This document shows positions 30,416-41,700 of a DNA stretch of 64,000 bases, piece after piece. Position numbers and translations under genes: made by a program. Every line of letters begins with the position of its first letter. Position 1 is the stretch's first letter. Source of the DNA: Bufo bufo (lineage: Eukaryota > Chordata > Amphibia > Anura > Bufonidae); the NCBI RefSeq assembly GCF_905171765.1, contig NC_053393.1:192165921-192229920 (forward strand). The letters run 5' to 3'. The notes under the pieces were generated by a model. It saw only the letters and a program-made list of their open reading frames with translations, was not told where the DNA came from and did not search any database.

Positions 30416-30769
30416 GTGGCCTGCTCTCCCAACACACAGGTCTGAGCTTTTCAGCCCAGCACAGGGCTTAGTTTCCACACCAGCGATTACTAGAGCTCCT
30501 CTGTAAGAGAGAGGTAATCACTCACAGCTGACACTGCTGGCTGTTTTTTTATAGGCCAGTCAAGACCCGGCCTGGAATGTGGGAACTAGTCACCCACCCA
30601 TCACTTTGACTACTCCCAGTAAGAGCTGTCCCGGATCAGCTATACAGCCATACTAAAATAGCAAAGTGTCAGTGCCGCTGGCACCTGAAAATGCTGGCTC
30701 TTACTTCACCGAAACCAGGAACCTCGGTGACACATACCTTCCGTCGAAGACGGACCCTCGCGCCGTTCT

Positions 30770-30772
<3 letters not shown>
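30416..30772 (-). mobile_element. Ty3/gypsy LTR fragment
   Basis: On the minus strand it contains cctataaaaaaac (TATA box at about 30545-30555) and ends near a (TA) tract. 30602-30772 matches 25397-25560. No coding sequence. The TTAA element lies inside the same LTR, so the remainder is presumably at 27641-27749. Confidence 0.6.

Positions 30773-30801
<29 letters not shown>
30773..30801. repeat. (AT)n microsatellite at the Penelope end
   Basis: A pure at-dinucleotide run joins the LTR fragment to the Penelope-like element. A similar tat/ga tract ends the partner element near 38710, typical of microsatellite-associated Penelope insertions. Confidence 0.9.
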
Positions 30802-31982
30802 GAAAGGAAAAAGTCCAGTGGGAGCACCAACCAGAGTGCGGGTGCACGGTCCAACGCAGGGCAGCGGCAAACCCCAATAATATAAAGAACGAAAAAGTAG
30901 GACTGCACTCCAAATATGTTGTAAAAACAGCGGTGGTTTATTCACCCATAATATGGCAAGTCTTGCGACGTTTCGGCTCACAAGAGCCTTCCTCAAGCAT
31001 GGTAACAGTGAAAGTGAGACAATATAAAGGCATATTACAAAGTGTCCAACCCATGAAGGTGTGGTTACAATCAATTGCAATTACATACATCTGATACAAA
31101 TCAATAAAGAGCATATGCATAAAGTGACAGGTGCTACACAGTGTGTAATTTAAGGGATGCCTTCCCTTCTGTGGGAATTGAAATGTGTACAGTACTTTGT
31201 ATAAGTTAAATTCACAATTACATAAGTGACATACTGAATAATGGATCACAGAAATATGACCTTCGGTGGCGATGGGGCCCACATATACCATCACGTTTGT
31301 TGCGCGTCTCCAACTCTTCATTGCGCATGTTCACACTGACCTCATCATATGAGTCATAGTGCAAAGATCACGCGCATGCGTTCTATGCGATCGACGTGAA
31401 AGCGCCATTTTACTTAAGGGAAACCAACCCTATAATTCCATTCATATAATATATATGACTGTTGTATGAATAAGATAGTTTTATATAAAGACACGACCGC
31501 TGTAGGGATCTCCTACATACACCAGCATCTGGACCGGGATCCCGACCTTGCGGGCAAGACACCAGACCAGAAAGCCACGAGTGTCATAGGAGAACATTTC
31601 CATGATCTCCGCCGACAGTCAAAGCCCAAATGCTGGTGATTTTAGCAGTCATAGATGGATGATCACTCTATCATATCAACAGTCATATCATGTAGATATA
31701 AAAGTGCAAACGTATATCTAGAGTAACGCATAGGCATAAAGACGCTGATATCCACATTGGGCCGCATTGTCTACAAAAGGTCAAAATCCAGGGATCCACA
31801 TCCAATATAGTGAAAGTGTACAAAACCTAAAGGCAAAAGAAAAAATATTTTAGTTTCCAAGTAAATTGTTACAATTATATAATGGTCTTTCACAATTATC
31901 TTGCACCAATATACTGATATGAAAAGGACACGAACGCATATATGCAACTGGACTAAAAGTGACCCGCAAATCCACAAAACTC

Positions 31983-34405
31983 TCACCTGAACTCGATATT
32001 AAGACCCTTAGGGTACAAGCTGTCCAGATCGTAAATCCAGCGTAACTCTCTTTTTTTTAAGAGAGTTAGGCGATCACCGCCTCTTCTGGGGAGCCTGACC
32101 TGATCTACAATCCAGCATCTTAAATCCCGCTCGGAATGTCCTAGGGATCCAAAATGTCTGGATACTGGTAGATCAGTACGTTTCTTCCTTATTGAATTCC
32201 TGTGGTTATTCAGCCTAACTTTTAGTTCTGTGGAAGTTTCCCCGACATATAATAGATTACAGGGACAGGCCAACACATAAATCACATATGACGAGGAACA
32301 ATTCAGATGGAATTTTATGGGATACTCTTTATTTGTCAACGGATGTACGAAAAATCTGGCTTTACAGATATAACGACAATTAACGCAGCCGAGCAACGGT
32401 AACACCCGAGGCCCGGCTGCGTCAATGACCGCTGCACACTGATTTTTTTCGGACCTGTATCTGCCCTGACCAAATGGTCTTTAAGATTTTTATTTTTAGG
32501 GTACGATAGAAGGGGAGGAAATTTTAATTCTGGTACATCTGTAATGGACCTGCTTAAGATACTCTGATTATCCCTAAGGATACGACCTATCTCCAGACTA
32601 CATTCAGAGTAGGTGGACATAAATGGTATCCTCTGGGTTTTTTTGGGGATGAATGATGTTGTTTCGGTGTTCATATCTAAAATTTTATTTTTATGTGTAT
32701 CTAGCAGTTTACGGGGATAACCCCGGTCCCTAAATTTGCCTGCCATCGTTTCCAATGTATTTAACAATTCGGTGTGGTCAGAGACAATGCGTTTTGTACG
32801 TAGAAATTGTGAATGAGGAAGGTGTTTCACTAGGCTACGCGGGTGATTGCTTTCATACCGCAAGATAGTGTTCCTATCGGTCGACTTCACATACAATCCT
32901 GTACCAATCATGCCATCAACCAATTTCACATTGGAATCCAAAAATGACAATTGTGTATTGGAGTATGATATAGTATATTGAAGATCAGGGTCTATACTAT
33001 TAAGGTATGTATGGAAATCCCTTAATTGTGATTCAGTGCCAGACCACAGGAGGAAGACGTCATCTATGTATCGCCACCACCTAATCACATGTTGAAAGTG
33101 GTGGGATACATAGATAAAGTCCTCCTCCATGTGTCGCATGTAAATTTTTGCGTACGTTGGGGCCACATTGGACCCCATCGCCACGCCACGTTTCTGATTA
33201 TAAAAAGTATCTTGAAACAAGAAGTAGTTGTTTTCAAGAATCAGTCTCAGCAAAATGTTTATAAAACACTTTGCATTCTGTATTACGGGCGAGTCATCCA
33301 GATATTCGTTGACTGCACCAATGCCCTTCTCATGCCCTATTGACGTGTATAAGGACACAACGTCAAAGGACACGAGAGTCACAGTCTGCATCTCGCTGAC
33401 ATCCACTGCCCTCAGTTGTTGTAAAAAATCGGATGTATCTTTTATATAGGACTTTCCAGCCATTGAAAATTCTCTGAGTATCCTGTCAAGAAAGATGGAT
33501 ATTCTACTAAAAACAGAATCAGAGCCAGATACAATGGGGCGACCGGGGGGGTCCACAAGACTTTTGTGGACCTTGGGTAATATGTATATAACGGGAGTGA
33601 TGGGAGTTGTTATCGTCAGATACTCCCTTAATCCCTCATCTATAATACCCCCGGTCACCGCATCGGATAGACTCCTATTGATAATACCCATAATGCGAAA
33701 TTTCGGGTCGCCTTGCAGTACACCATATACATTTGTGTCATTCAGTTGTCGTTCAATTTCTCTGATATAATTATGTGTATCAAGAACAACCACCCCGCCG
33801 CCCTTATCGGCCGGTTTGATAGTTAACTGGGGGTTGTTCTTAAGTTGGGATAGGGCCTCAATTTCCAGCCAGGTGTATATATCACCTCGTTTGTAATCAT
33901 CTACATCACGTGACCATTTGCTCCTTTTCCCTTCCTCCAACTCCATCTGAAATGTATTAAGTTGATCTTTGACTTCCTCTTTATATTGAATAAGATCATC
34001 AGCAGGTAATTGTATCTGCAATGTCCGTTCTACCTCTGACAGTTCTTCAGAGAGCGAGGCCACTTCTGTTTGCAAAAACTCGATGTTCAATAAAATATAA
34101 TCAAGTGAATACCTGTTAGATAACATCTCAAAACGTTTGCAAAATAAATCATTATTTGGAAAAAGATTTGGCCGTAAATTTGAGCGCATTCCTCTCGGAA
34201 TTTTCTTTTCTTTATAATATTGTCCCAAAGTGGCCATATGTAATTTCATTGCAATGAGACGTCTGGATAAAGCGACATACTTGCGTTTGAGTTCCTTTGC
34301 GGTTGGAGTTTGCAGAAATGAAGCATCACTCTCAATTCCCCGCATAATGCGTTCCACCTCCTCAACAGTATAGGTGCCGCCATAGCGTGTTTCCGTATTT
34401 GACAT
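31983..34405 (-). pseudogene. Penelope-like RT / GIY-YIG endonuclease, copy A (deletion and frameshift)
   Basis: Minus-strand gene starting MSNTETRYGG. It contains an N-terminal helical region (residues 1-180), PADKGGGVVVLD, YILPKVHK, PGRPIVSG, FDVVSLYTSI, GVAMGSNVAPTYA and the RT catalytic RYIDDVFLLW, intact. After LGCY (about 32395) a 1-nt deletion relative to copy B breaks the frame. The following frame encodes the Cys-rich linker (GCVNCRYICKARFF) and a GIY-YIG endonuclease (SSYVIYVLACPCNLLYVGET...LKVRLNNHR). About 590 nt present in copy B (35141-35729) are deleted after RGDIYTW. The gene would prime insertion of the element by target nicking and reverse transcription, but these lesions make it unlikely to work. 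Confidence 0.88.
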
Positions 34406-34442
34406 GATAATTCTTCAGGTGTGCTCACCCACGGTGCCGATA

Positions 34443-34645
34443 AATATAGAAAGGAAAAAGTCCAGTGGGAGCACCAACCAGAGTGCGGGTGCACGGTCCA
34501 ACGCAGGGCAGCGGCAAACCCCAATAATATAAAGAACGAAAAAGTAGGACTGCACTCCAAATATGTGGTAAAAACAGCGGTGGTTTATTCACCCATAATA
34601 TGGCAAGTCTTGAGACGTTTCGGCTCACAAGAGCCTTCCTCAAGC
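34443..34645. repeat. Penelope terminal repeat between copies A and B
   Basis: Near-identical to 30802-30998 in the same orientation and inverted relative to 38577-38711. It joins directly to copy B's coding sequence at gaggtggaacgcattatgcg (34647), so B lacks the first residues of its frame. It contains the hammerhead-like motif on the minus strand. Confidence 0.9.
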
Positions 34646-35373
34646 AGGAGGTGGAACGCATTATGCGGGGAATTGAGAGTGATGCTTCATTTCTGCAAAC
34701 TCCAACCGCAAAGGAACTCAAACGCAAGTATGTCACCTTATCCAGACGTCTCATTGCAATGAAATTACATATGGCCACTTTGGGACAATATTATAAAGAA
34801 AAGAAAATTCCGAGAGGAATGCGCTCAAATTTACGGCCAAATCTTTTTCCAAATAATGATTTATTTTGCAAACGTTTTGAGATGTTATCTAACAGGTATT
34901 CACTTGATTATATTTTATTGAACATCGAGTTTTTGCAAACAGAAGTGGCCTCACTCTCTGAAGAACTGTCAGAGGTAGAACGGACATTGCAGATACAATT
35001 ACCTGCTGATGATCTTATTCAATATAAAGAGGAAGTCAAAGATCAACTTAATAAATTTCAGATGGAGTTGGAGGAAGGGAAAAGGAGCAAATGGTCACGT
35101 GATGTAGATGATTACAAACGAGGTGATATATACACCTGGCAAACTGACCAGCCATCCACGAGCTTCAACCGTGACAATCGGAAAAGGAGGAATTACACAC
35201 AGTCGCCCACAGATAAAGACCAAGTTTTTTTAGGGGTGGACCCAGAGACAAAGAAAAGAAAGGAACAAGAACCAGGAGAGGAGGCCGCCGGTATCGAAGA
35301 CAAGGGAAAACAACGGTACAACAGAACCAGACTACAATCAACAAAGACGCCATCACAGAGAAAGAGACAATAG
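34600..35373 (+). CDS. Penelope-like upstream frame (copy B, N-terminal part)
   Basis: 257-residue open frame. The first ~16 residues come from the adjacent terminal repeat; from EVERIMRGIESD it matches residues 17 onward of copy A (KELKRKYV, NLFPNNDLFCKRFEML, LSEELSEVERTLQIQL). It diverges from A after RGDIYTW, where it continues into a basic tail (RDNRKRRNY, ETKKRKEQEPGEE) ending at 35373. Coiled-coil-like acidic/basic heptads are likely. It overlaps in another frame the start of the RT-coding region (FNLSSVELTEAQLSVLSKGL), so either a frameshift joins the two or they are separate ORFs. Confidence 0.7.
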   Translation: MASLETFRLTRAFLKQEVERIMRGIESDASFLQTPTAKELKRKYVTLSRRLIAMKLHMATLGQYYKEKKIPRGMRSNLRPNLFPNNDLFCKRFEMLSNRYSLDYILLNIEFLQTEVASLSEELSEVERTLQIQLPADDLIQYKEEVKDQLNKFQMELEEGKRSKWSRDVDDYKRGDIYTWQTDQPSTSFNRDNRKRRNYTQSPTDKDQVFLGVDPETKKRKEQEPGEEAAGIEDKGKQRYNRTRLQSTKTPSQRKRQ

Positions 35374-35477
35374 TCTTCAACCTATCCTCAGTTGAACTGA
35401 CTGAAGCCCAGCTGAGTGTCCTGTCCAAGGGTCTCACGTTTTGCCCGAGCACCAAGGTAAACTGGTTTGACTTAGAG

Positions 35478-37613
35478 ATGGACTTAAGTGATTTTTTTCG
35501 TTCTCTTAAACTTAAAGTATTTTTTAAGGGACGTACTGCAAATGTACAAACATGCCCTAGCGAATTTTCACTAAAAGGATTAAGTTTATCTAACAAAAGT
35601 GCCTTCTTTCCGAATGTAGATGAACCTGCGATAGAGGCCTACGTTTCTGCAGTTCAACGAGATGTCAGTATGCTGAAATCCCTATACGGGGACACAGCGA
35701 GAGTAAGCAATCCCAATCTGACTACTGCCGAAATTGAGGCCCTATCCCAACTTAAGAACAACCCCCAGTTAACTATCAAACCAGCCGATAAGGGCGGCGG
35801 GGTGGTTGTTCTTGATACACATAATTATATCAGAGAAATTGAACGACAACTGAATGACACAAATGTATATGGTGTACTGCAAGGTGACCCGAAATTTCGC
35901 ATTATGGGTATTATCAATAGGAGTCTATCCGATGCGGTGACCGGGGGTATTATAGATGAGGGATTAAGGGAGTATCTGACGATAACAACTCCCATCACTC
36001 CCGTTATATACATATTACCCAAGGTCCACAAAAGTCTTGTGGACCCCCCCGGTCGCCCCATCGTATCTGGCTCTGATTCTGTTTTTAGTAGAATATCCAT
36101 CTTTCTTGACAGGATACTCAGAGAATTTTCAATGGCTGGAAAGTCCTATATAAAAGATACATCCGATTTTTTACAACAACTGAGGGCAGTGGATGTCAGC
36201 GAGATGCAGACTGTGACTCTCGTGTCCTTTGACGTTGTGTCCTTATACACGTCAATAGGGCATGAGAAGGGCATTGGTGCAGTCAATGAATATCTGGATG
36301 ACTCGCCCGAAACACAGAATGCAAAGTGTTTTATAAACATTTTGCTGAGACTGATTCTTGAAAACAACTACTTCTTGTTTCAAGATACTTTTTATAATCA
36401 GAAACGTGGCGTGGCGATGGGGTCCAATGTGGCCCCAACGTATGCAAATATTTACATGCGACACATGGAGGAGGACTTTATCTATGTATCCCACCACTTT
36501 CAACATGTGATTAGGTGGTGGCGATACATAGCTGACGTCTTCCTCCTGTGGTCTGGCACTGAATCACAATTAAGGGATTTCCATACATACCTTAATAGTA
36601 TAGACCCTGATCTTCAATATACTATATCATACTCCAATACACAATTGTCATTCTTGGATACCAATGTGAAATTGGTTGATGGCATGATTGGTACAGGATT
36701 GTATGTGAAGTCGACCGATAGGAACACTATCTTGCGGTATGAAAGCAATCACCCGCGTAGCCTAGTGAAACACCTTCCTCATTCACAATTTCTACGTACA
36801 AAACGCCTTGTCTCTGACCACACCGAATTGTTAAATACATTGGAAACGATGGCAGGCAAATTTAGGGACCGGGGTTATCCCCGTAAACTGCTAGATACAC
36901 ATAAAAATAAAATTTTAGATATGAACACCGAAACAACATCATTCATCCCCAAAAAAAAACAGAGGATACCATTTATGTCCACCTACTCTGAATGTAGTCT
37001 GGAGATAGGTCGTATCCTTAGGGATAATTGGAGTATCTTAAGCAGGTCCATTACAGATGTACCAGAATTTAAATTTCCTCCCCTTCTATCGTACCGTAAA
37101 AATAAAAATCTTAAAGACCATTTGGTCAGGGCAGATACAGGTCCGAAAAAAATCAGTGTGCAGCGGTCATTGACGCAGCCGGGCCTCGGGTGTTACCCGT
37201 GTCTCGGCTGCGTTAATTGTCGTTATATCTGTAAAGCCAGATTTTTCGTACATCCGTTGACAAATAAACAGTATCCCATAAAATTCCATCTGAATTGTTC
37301 CTCGTCATATGTGATTTATGTGTTGGCCTGTCCCTGTAATCTATTATATGACGGGGAAACTTCCACAGAACTAAAAGTTAGGCTGAATAACCACAGGAAT
37401 TCAATAAGGAAGAAACGTACTGATCTACCAGTATCCAGACATTTTGGATCCCTAGGACATTCCGAGCGGGATTTAAGATGCTGGATTGTAGATCAGGTCA
37501 GGCTCCCCAGAAGAGGCGGTGATCGCCTAACTCTCTTGAAAAAAAGAGAGTTACGCTGGATTTACGATCTGGACAGCTTGCACCCTAAGGGTCTTAATAT
37601 CGAGTTCAGGTGA
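35478..37613 (+). CDS. Penelope-like RT / GIY-YIG endonuclease, copy B (open, catalytic sites altered)
   Basis: 711-residue open frame. The same frame is open upstream to about 35360 (ETIVFNLSSVELTEAQ), so the true start is probably earlier. RT motifs: PADKGGGVVVLD (102-113), YILPKVHK (178-185), PGRPIVSG (191-198), FDVVSLYT (251-258), GVAMGSNVAPTYA (311-323). The catalytic box reads RYIADVFLLW (residues 349-358; gct at 36531-36533 where A has gat), so one of the two aspartates is replaced by alanine. The C-terminus has LGCVNCRYICKARFF and the GIY-YIG nuclease, but LYVGET reads LYDGET (gac at 37350). The frame is intact but both enzymes are probably impaired. Confidence 0.9.
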   Translation: MDLSDFFRSLKLKVFFKGRTANVQTCPSEFSLKGLSLSNKSAFFPNVDEPAIEAYVSAVQRDVSMLKSLYGDTARVSNPNLTTAEIEALSQLKNNPQLTIKPADKGGGVVVLDTHNYIREIERQLNDTNVYGVLQGDPKFRIMGIINRSLSDAVTGGIIDEGLREYLTITTPITPVIYILPKVHKSLVDPPGRPIVSGSDSVFSRISIFLDRILREFSMAGKSYIKDTSDFLQQLRAVDVSEMQTVTLVSFDVVSLYTSIGHEKGIGAVNEYLDDSPETQNAKCFINILLRLILENNYFLFQDTFYNQKRGVAMGSNVAPTYANIYMRHMEEDFIYVSHHFQHVIRWWRYIADVFLLWSGTESQLRDFHTYLNSIDPDLQYTISYSNTQLSFLDTNVKLVDGMIGTGLYVKSTDRNTILRYESNHPRSLVKHLPHSQFLRTKRLVSDHTELLNTLETMAGKFRDRGYPRKLLDTHKNKILDMNTETTSFIPKKKQRIPFMSTYSECSLEIGRILRDNWSILSRSITDVPEFKFPPLLSYRKNKNLKDHLVRADTGPKKISVQRSLTQPGLGCYPCLGCVNCRYICKARFFVHPLTNKQYPIKFHLNCSSSYVIYVLACPCNLLYDGETSTELKVRLNNHRNSIRKKRTDLPVSRHFGSLGHSERDLRCWIVDQVRLPRRGGDRLTLLKKRELRWIYDLDSLHPKGLNIEFR

Positions 37614-38597
37614 GAGTTTTGTGGATTTGCGGGTCACTTTTAGTCCAGTTGCATATATGCGTTCGTGTCCTTTTCATATCAGTATATTGGTGCAAGATAA
37701 TTGTGAAAGACCATTATATAATTGTAACAATTTACTTGGAAACTAAAATATTTTTTCTTTTGCCTTTAGGTTTTGTACACTTTCACTATATTGGATGTGG
37801 ATCCCTGGATTTTGACCTTTTGTAGACAATGCGGCCCAATGTGGATATCAGCGTCTTTATGCCTATGCGTTACTCTAGATATACGTTTGCACTTTTATAT
37901 CTACATGATATGACTGTTGATATGATAGAGTGATCATCCCTCTATGACTGCTAAAATCACCAGCATTTGGGCTTTGACTGTCGGCGGAGATCATGGAAAT
38001 GTTCTCCTATGACACTCGTGGCTTTCTGGTCTGGTGTCTTGCCCGCAAGGTCGGGATCCCGGTCCAGATGCTGATGTATGTAGAAGATCCCTACAGCGGT
38101 CGTGTCTTTATATAAAACTATCTTATTCATACAACAGTCATATATATTATATGAATGGAATTATAGGGTTGGTTTCCCTTAAGTAAAATGGTGCTTTCAC
38201 GTCGATCGCATAGAACGCATGCGCGTGATCTTTGCACTATGACTCATATGATGAGGTCAGTGTGAACATGCGCAATGAAGAGTTGGAGACGCGCAACGAA
38301 CGTGATGGTATATGTGGGCCCCATCGCCACCGAAGGTCGTATTTCTGTGATCCACATTCAGTATGTCACTTATGTAATTGTGAATTTAACTTATACAAAG
38401 TACTGTACATATTTCAATTCCCACTGAAGGGAAGGCATCCCTTAAATTACACACTGTGTAGCACCTGTCACTTTATGCATATGCACTTTATTGATTTGTA
38501 TCAGATGTATGTAATTGCAATTGATTGTAACCACACCTTCATGGGTTGGACACTTTGTAATATGCCTTTATATTGTCTCACTTTCACTGTTACCATG

Positions 38598-38628
38598 CTT
38601 GAGGAAGGCTCTTGTGAGCCGAAACGTC
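38598..38628 (+). ncRNA. Hammerhead-ribozyme-like motif in Penelope terminal repeat (candidate)
   Basis: The strand reads cttgaggaaggctc-ttgt-gagccgaaacgtc. A UGAGGA core is followed by a stem (aggctc/gagcc) with a ttgt loop and then GAAAC. This resembles the CUGANGA-stem II-GAAA core of hammerhead ribozymes known in Penelope-like terminal repeats, but the first core C is U here and stems I and III are not convincing. Reverse-strand copies lie at about 30966-30998 and 34614-34646. Confidence 0.35.
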
Positions 38629-38710
38629 GCAAGACTTGCCATATTATGGGTGAATAAACCACCGCTGTTTTTACCACATATTTGGAGTGCAGTCCTACTT
38701 TTTCGTTCTT

Positions 38711-38721
38711 TATATATATAT

Positions 38722-38762
<41 letters not shown>
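38711..38762. repeat. (TA)n-(GA)n microsatellite
   Basis: tatatatata followed by a run of ga dinucleotides at the end of Penelope element B. Confidence 0.93.
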
Positions 38763-38763
<1 letters not shown>

Positions 38764-41700
38764 GTAAATTTCAAGTTCTGTTAGTTCAGATTTTCTACTG
38801 TAGTATATTTTAATACTGCAGCTTTTTGCACACACAAAAAATCTGCTGCAACTGCTGAGCGCTGATCAGTACCGTACATTAATTATCAAATCAGTTTTTT
38901 ACTGTGGGAAAGACTATTTTTTTATATTGTTTGTTACTAAATTCGTTTTTCTTAATTTTTTACTTTTTTGGATTATTTTTTTTTGAATTCTTTACAGCCC
39001 CTTTACATGTTAAAATACTACAAACACACACCTGTGAATAAATAAGGTTGAAACACTCTTTACATGTGTTGAATCACATACTTTGCACACCCCTATAAAA
39101 AAGGATATGCCCTATAAAAAGCATATGCCCAGCAAGGGAGGGGCATTCTCTTGTTCTTTGTCGTCATCATCATCTAGTGATAAGGTACCCTCCAGAAGGT
39201 GCCCCAGGACAAAAGCTGAGACAGCCCCTCCAGAGTGATGCCATATGGAACCCACCATCTAAAGATTATTGGCCTCAAGCTCCTGGGCATCTCAAGAATC
39301 CAGAGTAACTCTTGGGTCTTCACAGAAATTGATTTTTTCAAAATCTATTTCTCTGAGGATTTGTTAAATTTAATGGTGTCTGAAACTAATTTATGTGCCT
39401 AGCAATATATTGCCCAAAATCCCACATCATCCTTCATTCAAACCCCGATGCTAACATCAAAAAATGCAGCAAAGATTATGACATTTTGGGGGCTTGTGCT
39501 GCCTTTGGACCTTGTAAGAAACCAGAAATTAGACAGCATTGGCAGTGTCGGACTGGGTGCCTAGGGACTACCAGTGAAATTGAATCTAGGGGCCCACTAT
39601 ACAGCTGCTTGGAAGTATTACATGCTAATTTTTAGGCCCAATGCACATAATCGTATGCATTTTAGCACAAAATACAATGGGGCAGATATATTAGGATAGT
39701 TTTATTTTGCCCCAGAATATTGTGTCTGTGCCATTTTTAGTTTGCACTGAATATATGATTTGGATTGTTAAATATGTCTAAACCATAGACTGCCAGAAAA
39801 TAGATGCACACACTGATCCTAAATGGTGATGAAAAACTGACAGTTTATCCAGTTTTCACTGTTGGATGTACCCTAAAATATGGCACAAAATAGGTCTAGA
39901 CAAAAAGTTGGTGCAAAATTTGTCTCAAAAAACACCTTGTGTCTAGTATGCAATAAATAAATGAAAAAGTGAGACAAAATAGTGGAGCATACACTTTATA
40001 TTTCTGGTGTAGCAAGCGTGGCACCAAAGATACTTTCCAGGTGCAGTGGCATTGATATATCTCCAGCATTGTGTCCTTCTGCCAAAGACCTTGTGAGCAC
40101 AGTGACAGCCTACGCATGATAATCTTAACATATTAGTATGTCAATGTACGCTAACCTAAGGCCCTTGATGTAATATTATGTACCCAAAGTAGTGCTGGTA
40201 AATTCAGATTTGTCCACTTTTGAACAAATCCGAATCTTTTAGAGCTGTGTGCCACATTGTTATAGTTCCTGATCACCGTAATAGAATGTATGGGCTCTGT
40301 TGAGACTGCATGAAGATGGCCGCCAGTAACACAAGACTATGTAAGTCTTGTATATGCGCTGTTACTGTAAGTAGTGGCGCATGCAGAACTGTATTACACA
40401 ATGAATACAAACCCAGATTCATTATGGATTTTAGCACAGAGAGTCAGAGAGGAGGGGGAGGACTCTCAGATTAAGACAACCAGTTAAAAGCTCCTCTGAG
40501 CTGTGTCTCCTGATCCTCTACCTGATTTCTGCAGCTGGTTCTCAGCTACATTGTTAGTTCTGCTTCTGCCCTCCTCCATGATTGCCCTAGTATCCAAGGG
40601 GGATGTCTAACGTGATCTGCCAAAGGATGCCTGCAAGACAGCTCATGAACATGAAAGTTAGTGTTGTATTAGTAGGGGCAGGGGACTTAACAGGTGAGTA
40701 AGGGTTCATTTTTTAATCACATTTCCTACAGTTATGCTACTTTTTAAATCCCCTTTTACAGATTTAGGATGCCTTCACACGCTGCAGATTTTGTTGCAGA
40801 ATTTTCCACGATTGAAAATGAGTTCCACTCACTTAAATGAGGCTTGTAGAAATCCATGTGCTTGCTGCCCTATTCAAATAATGGGAAATAGAATTTTCAG
40901 TTTCATAAAATTCTGCAACAAAATCCACAGCATGTGAAGGCAACTTTAGGCCTCACGCACACATCGGTGTGAATTGTGGCTTATAATATTCATGTTGAGG
41001 AGGGATAATTCAAAAGTTATGGAGCCCAGGCTTTCCTAGTTATGCCCCTATGTCTACAACTGCAGAGGTGCATCCTAAGGCTGGGTTTCCACACTTAGGT
41101 TTTATTCAGGTTTTTTCTTGTCTTTTTTAAGCCAAAACCAAGTGTGGCTCATAAAGGGGAAGAAAGTACTGTACATAGGACAGGTGTTGCTGCAGATGTT
41201 TATTCAATGCACTCCTGGTTTTCGCTTAGAAAAATAATGATATACCAAAGATATACCAATCCTTACTACTTCCATTTCTGGGACCATGTCCTACTTTTTA
41301 TAGTTAGGATACAAAAAGTCAAGTGTAACTGAAGCTGATAATTCAGAGTTACAGAGCTCCACTTGTCCTCAATTTTGTACGATATCTCAGCTTCATTCAA
41401 GGCTACACTAAGGCCTGTATCAGTCAACCAGCATACTGTAACTGGTCGCCATGGTTAAAAGCCATGTGAAAAGCTACCAAAAACAAAATTTTATTTCTCC
41501 AGGGCAATGGGGAACTTTGGGGACAGGTAGGGCTCTGGATGCAAACTGAATAATAAGCTTTTTGTCATTGTGCAGTGGCCTAGTTTAAGGTAGCCCCCAA
41601 CAATACATTGGATCCCCTGGACACTGTTGAAGTGTCTCCACATATTGCTTCGCTCTAGAGGAAAAGGGAAGGCATGGTGTACGCCAATGGGAAATAAGTC

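Larger units (their letters stand above)
30795..34645 (-). mobile_element. Penelope-like element A with terminal direct repeats
   Basis: A ~200-bp sequence (agaaaggaaaaagtccagtg ... tcggctcacaagagcc ... cctcaagc) occurs in the same orientation at 30802-30998 and 34443-34645. This brackets a minus-strand reverse transcriptase-GIY-YIG gene, as the pseudo-LTRs of Penelope-like elements do. The 3' untranslated region is 30999-31982. It is arranged head to head with element B. Confidence 0.85.
34646..38715 (+). mobile_element. Penelope-like element B, 5' truncated, inverted relative to A
   Basis: Near-identical to A in opposite orientation. The coding part is 34646-37613, the 3' untranslated region 37614-38576 (matching 30999-31982 reversed), and the terminal repeat 38577-38711 runs into a (TA)/(GA) tract. 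The 5' end is truncated within the N-terminal coding sequence and abuts A's terminal repeat. Inverted, 5'-truncated partners are typical of Penelope-like integrations. Confidence 0.87.
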
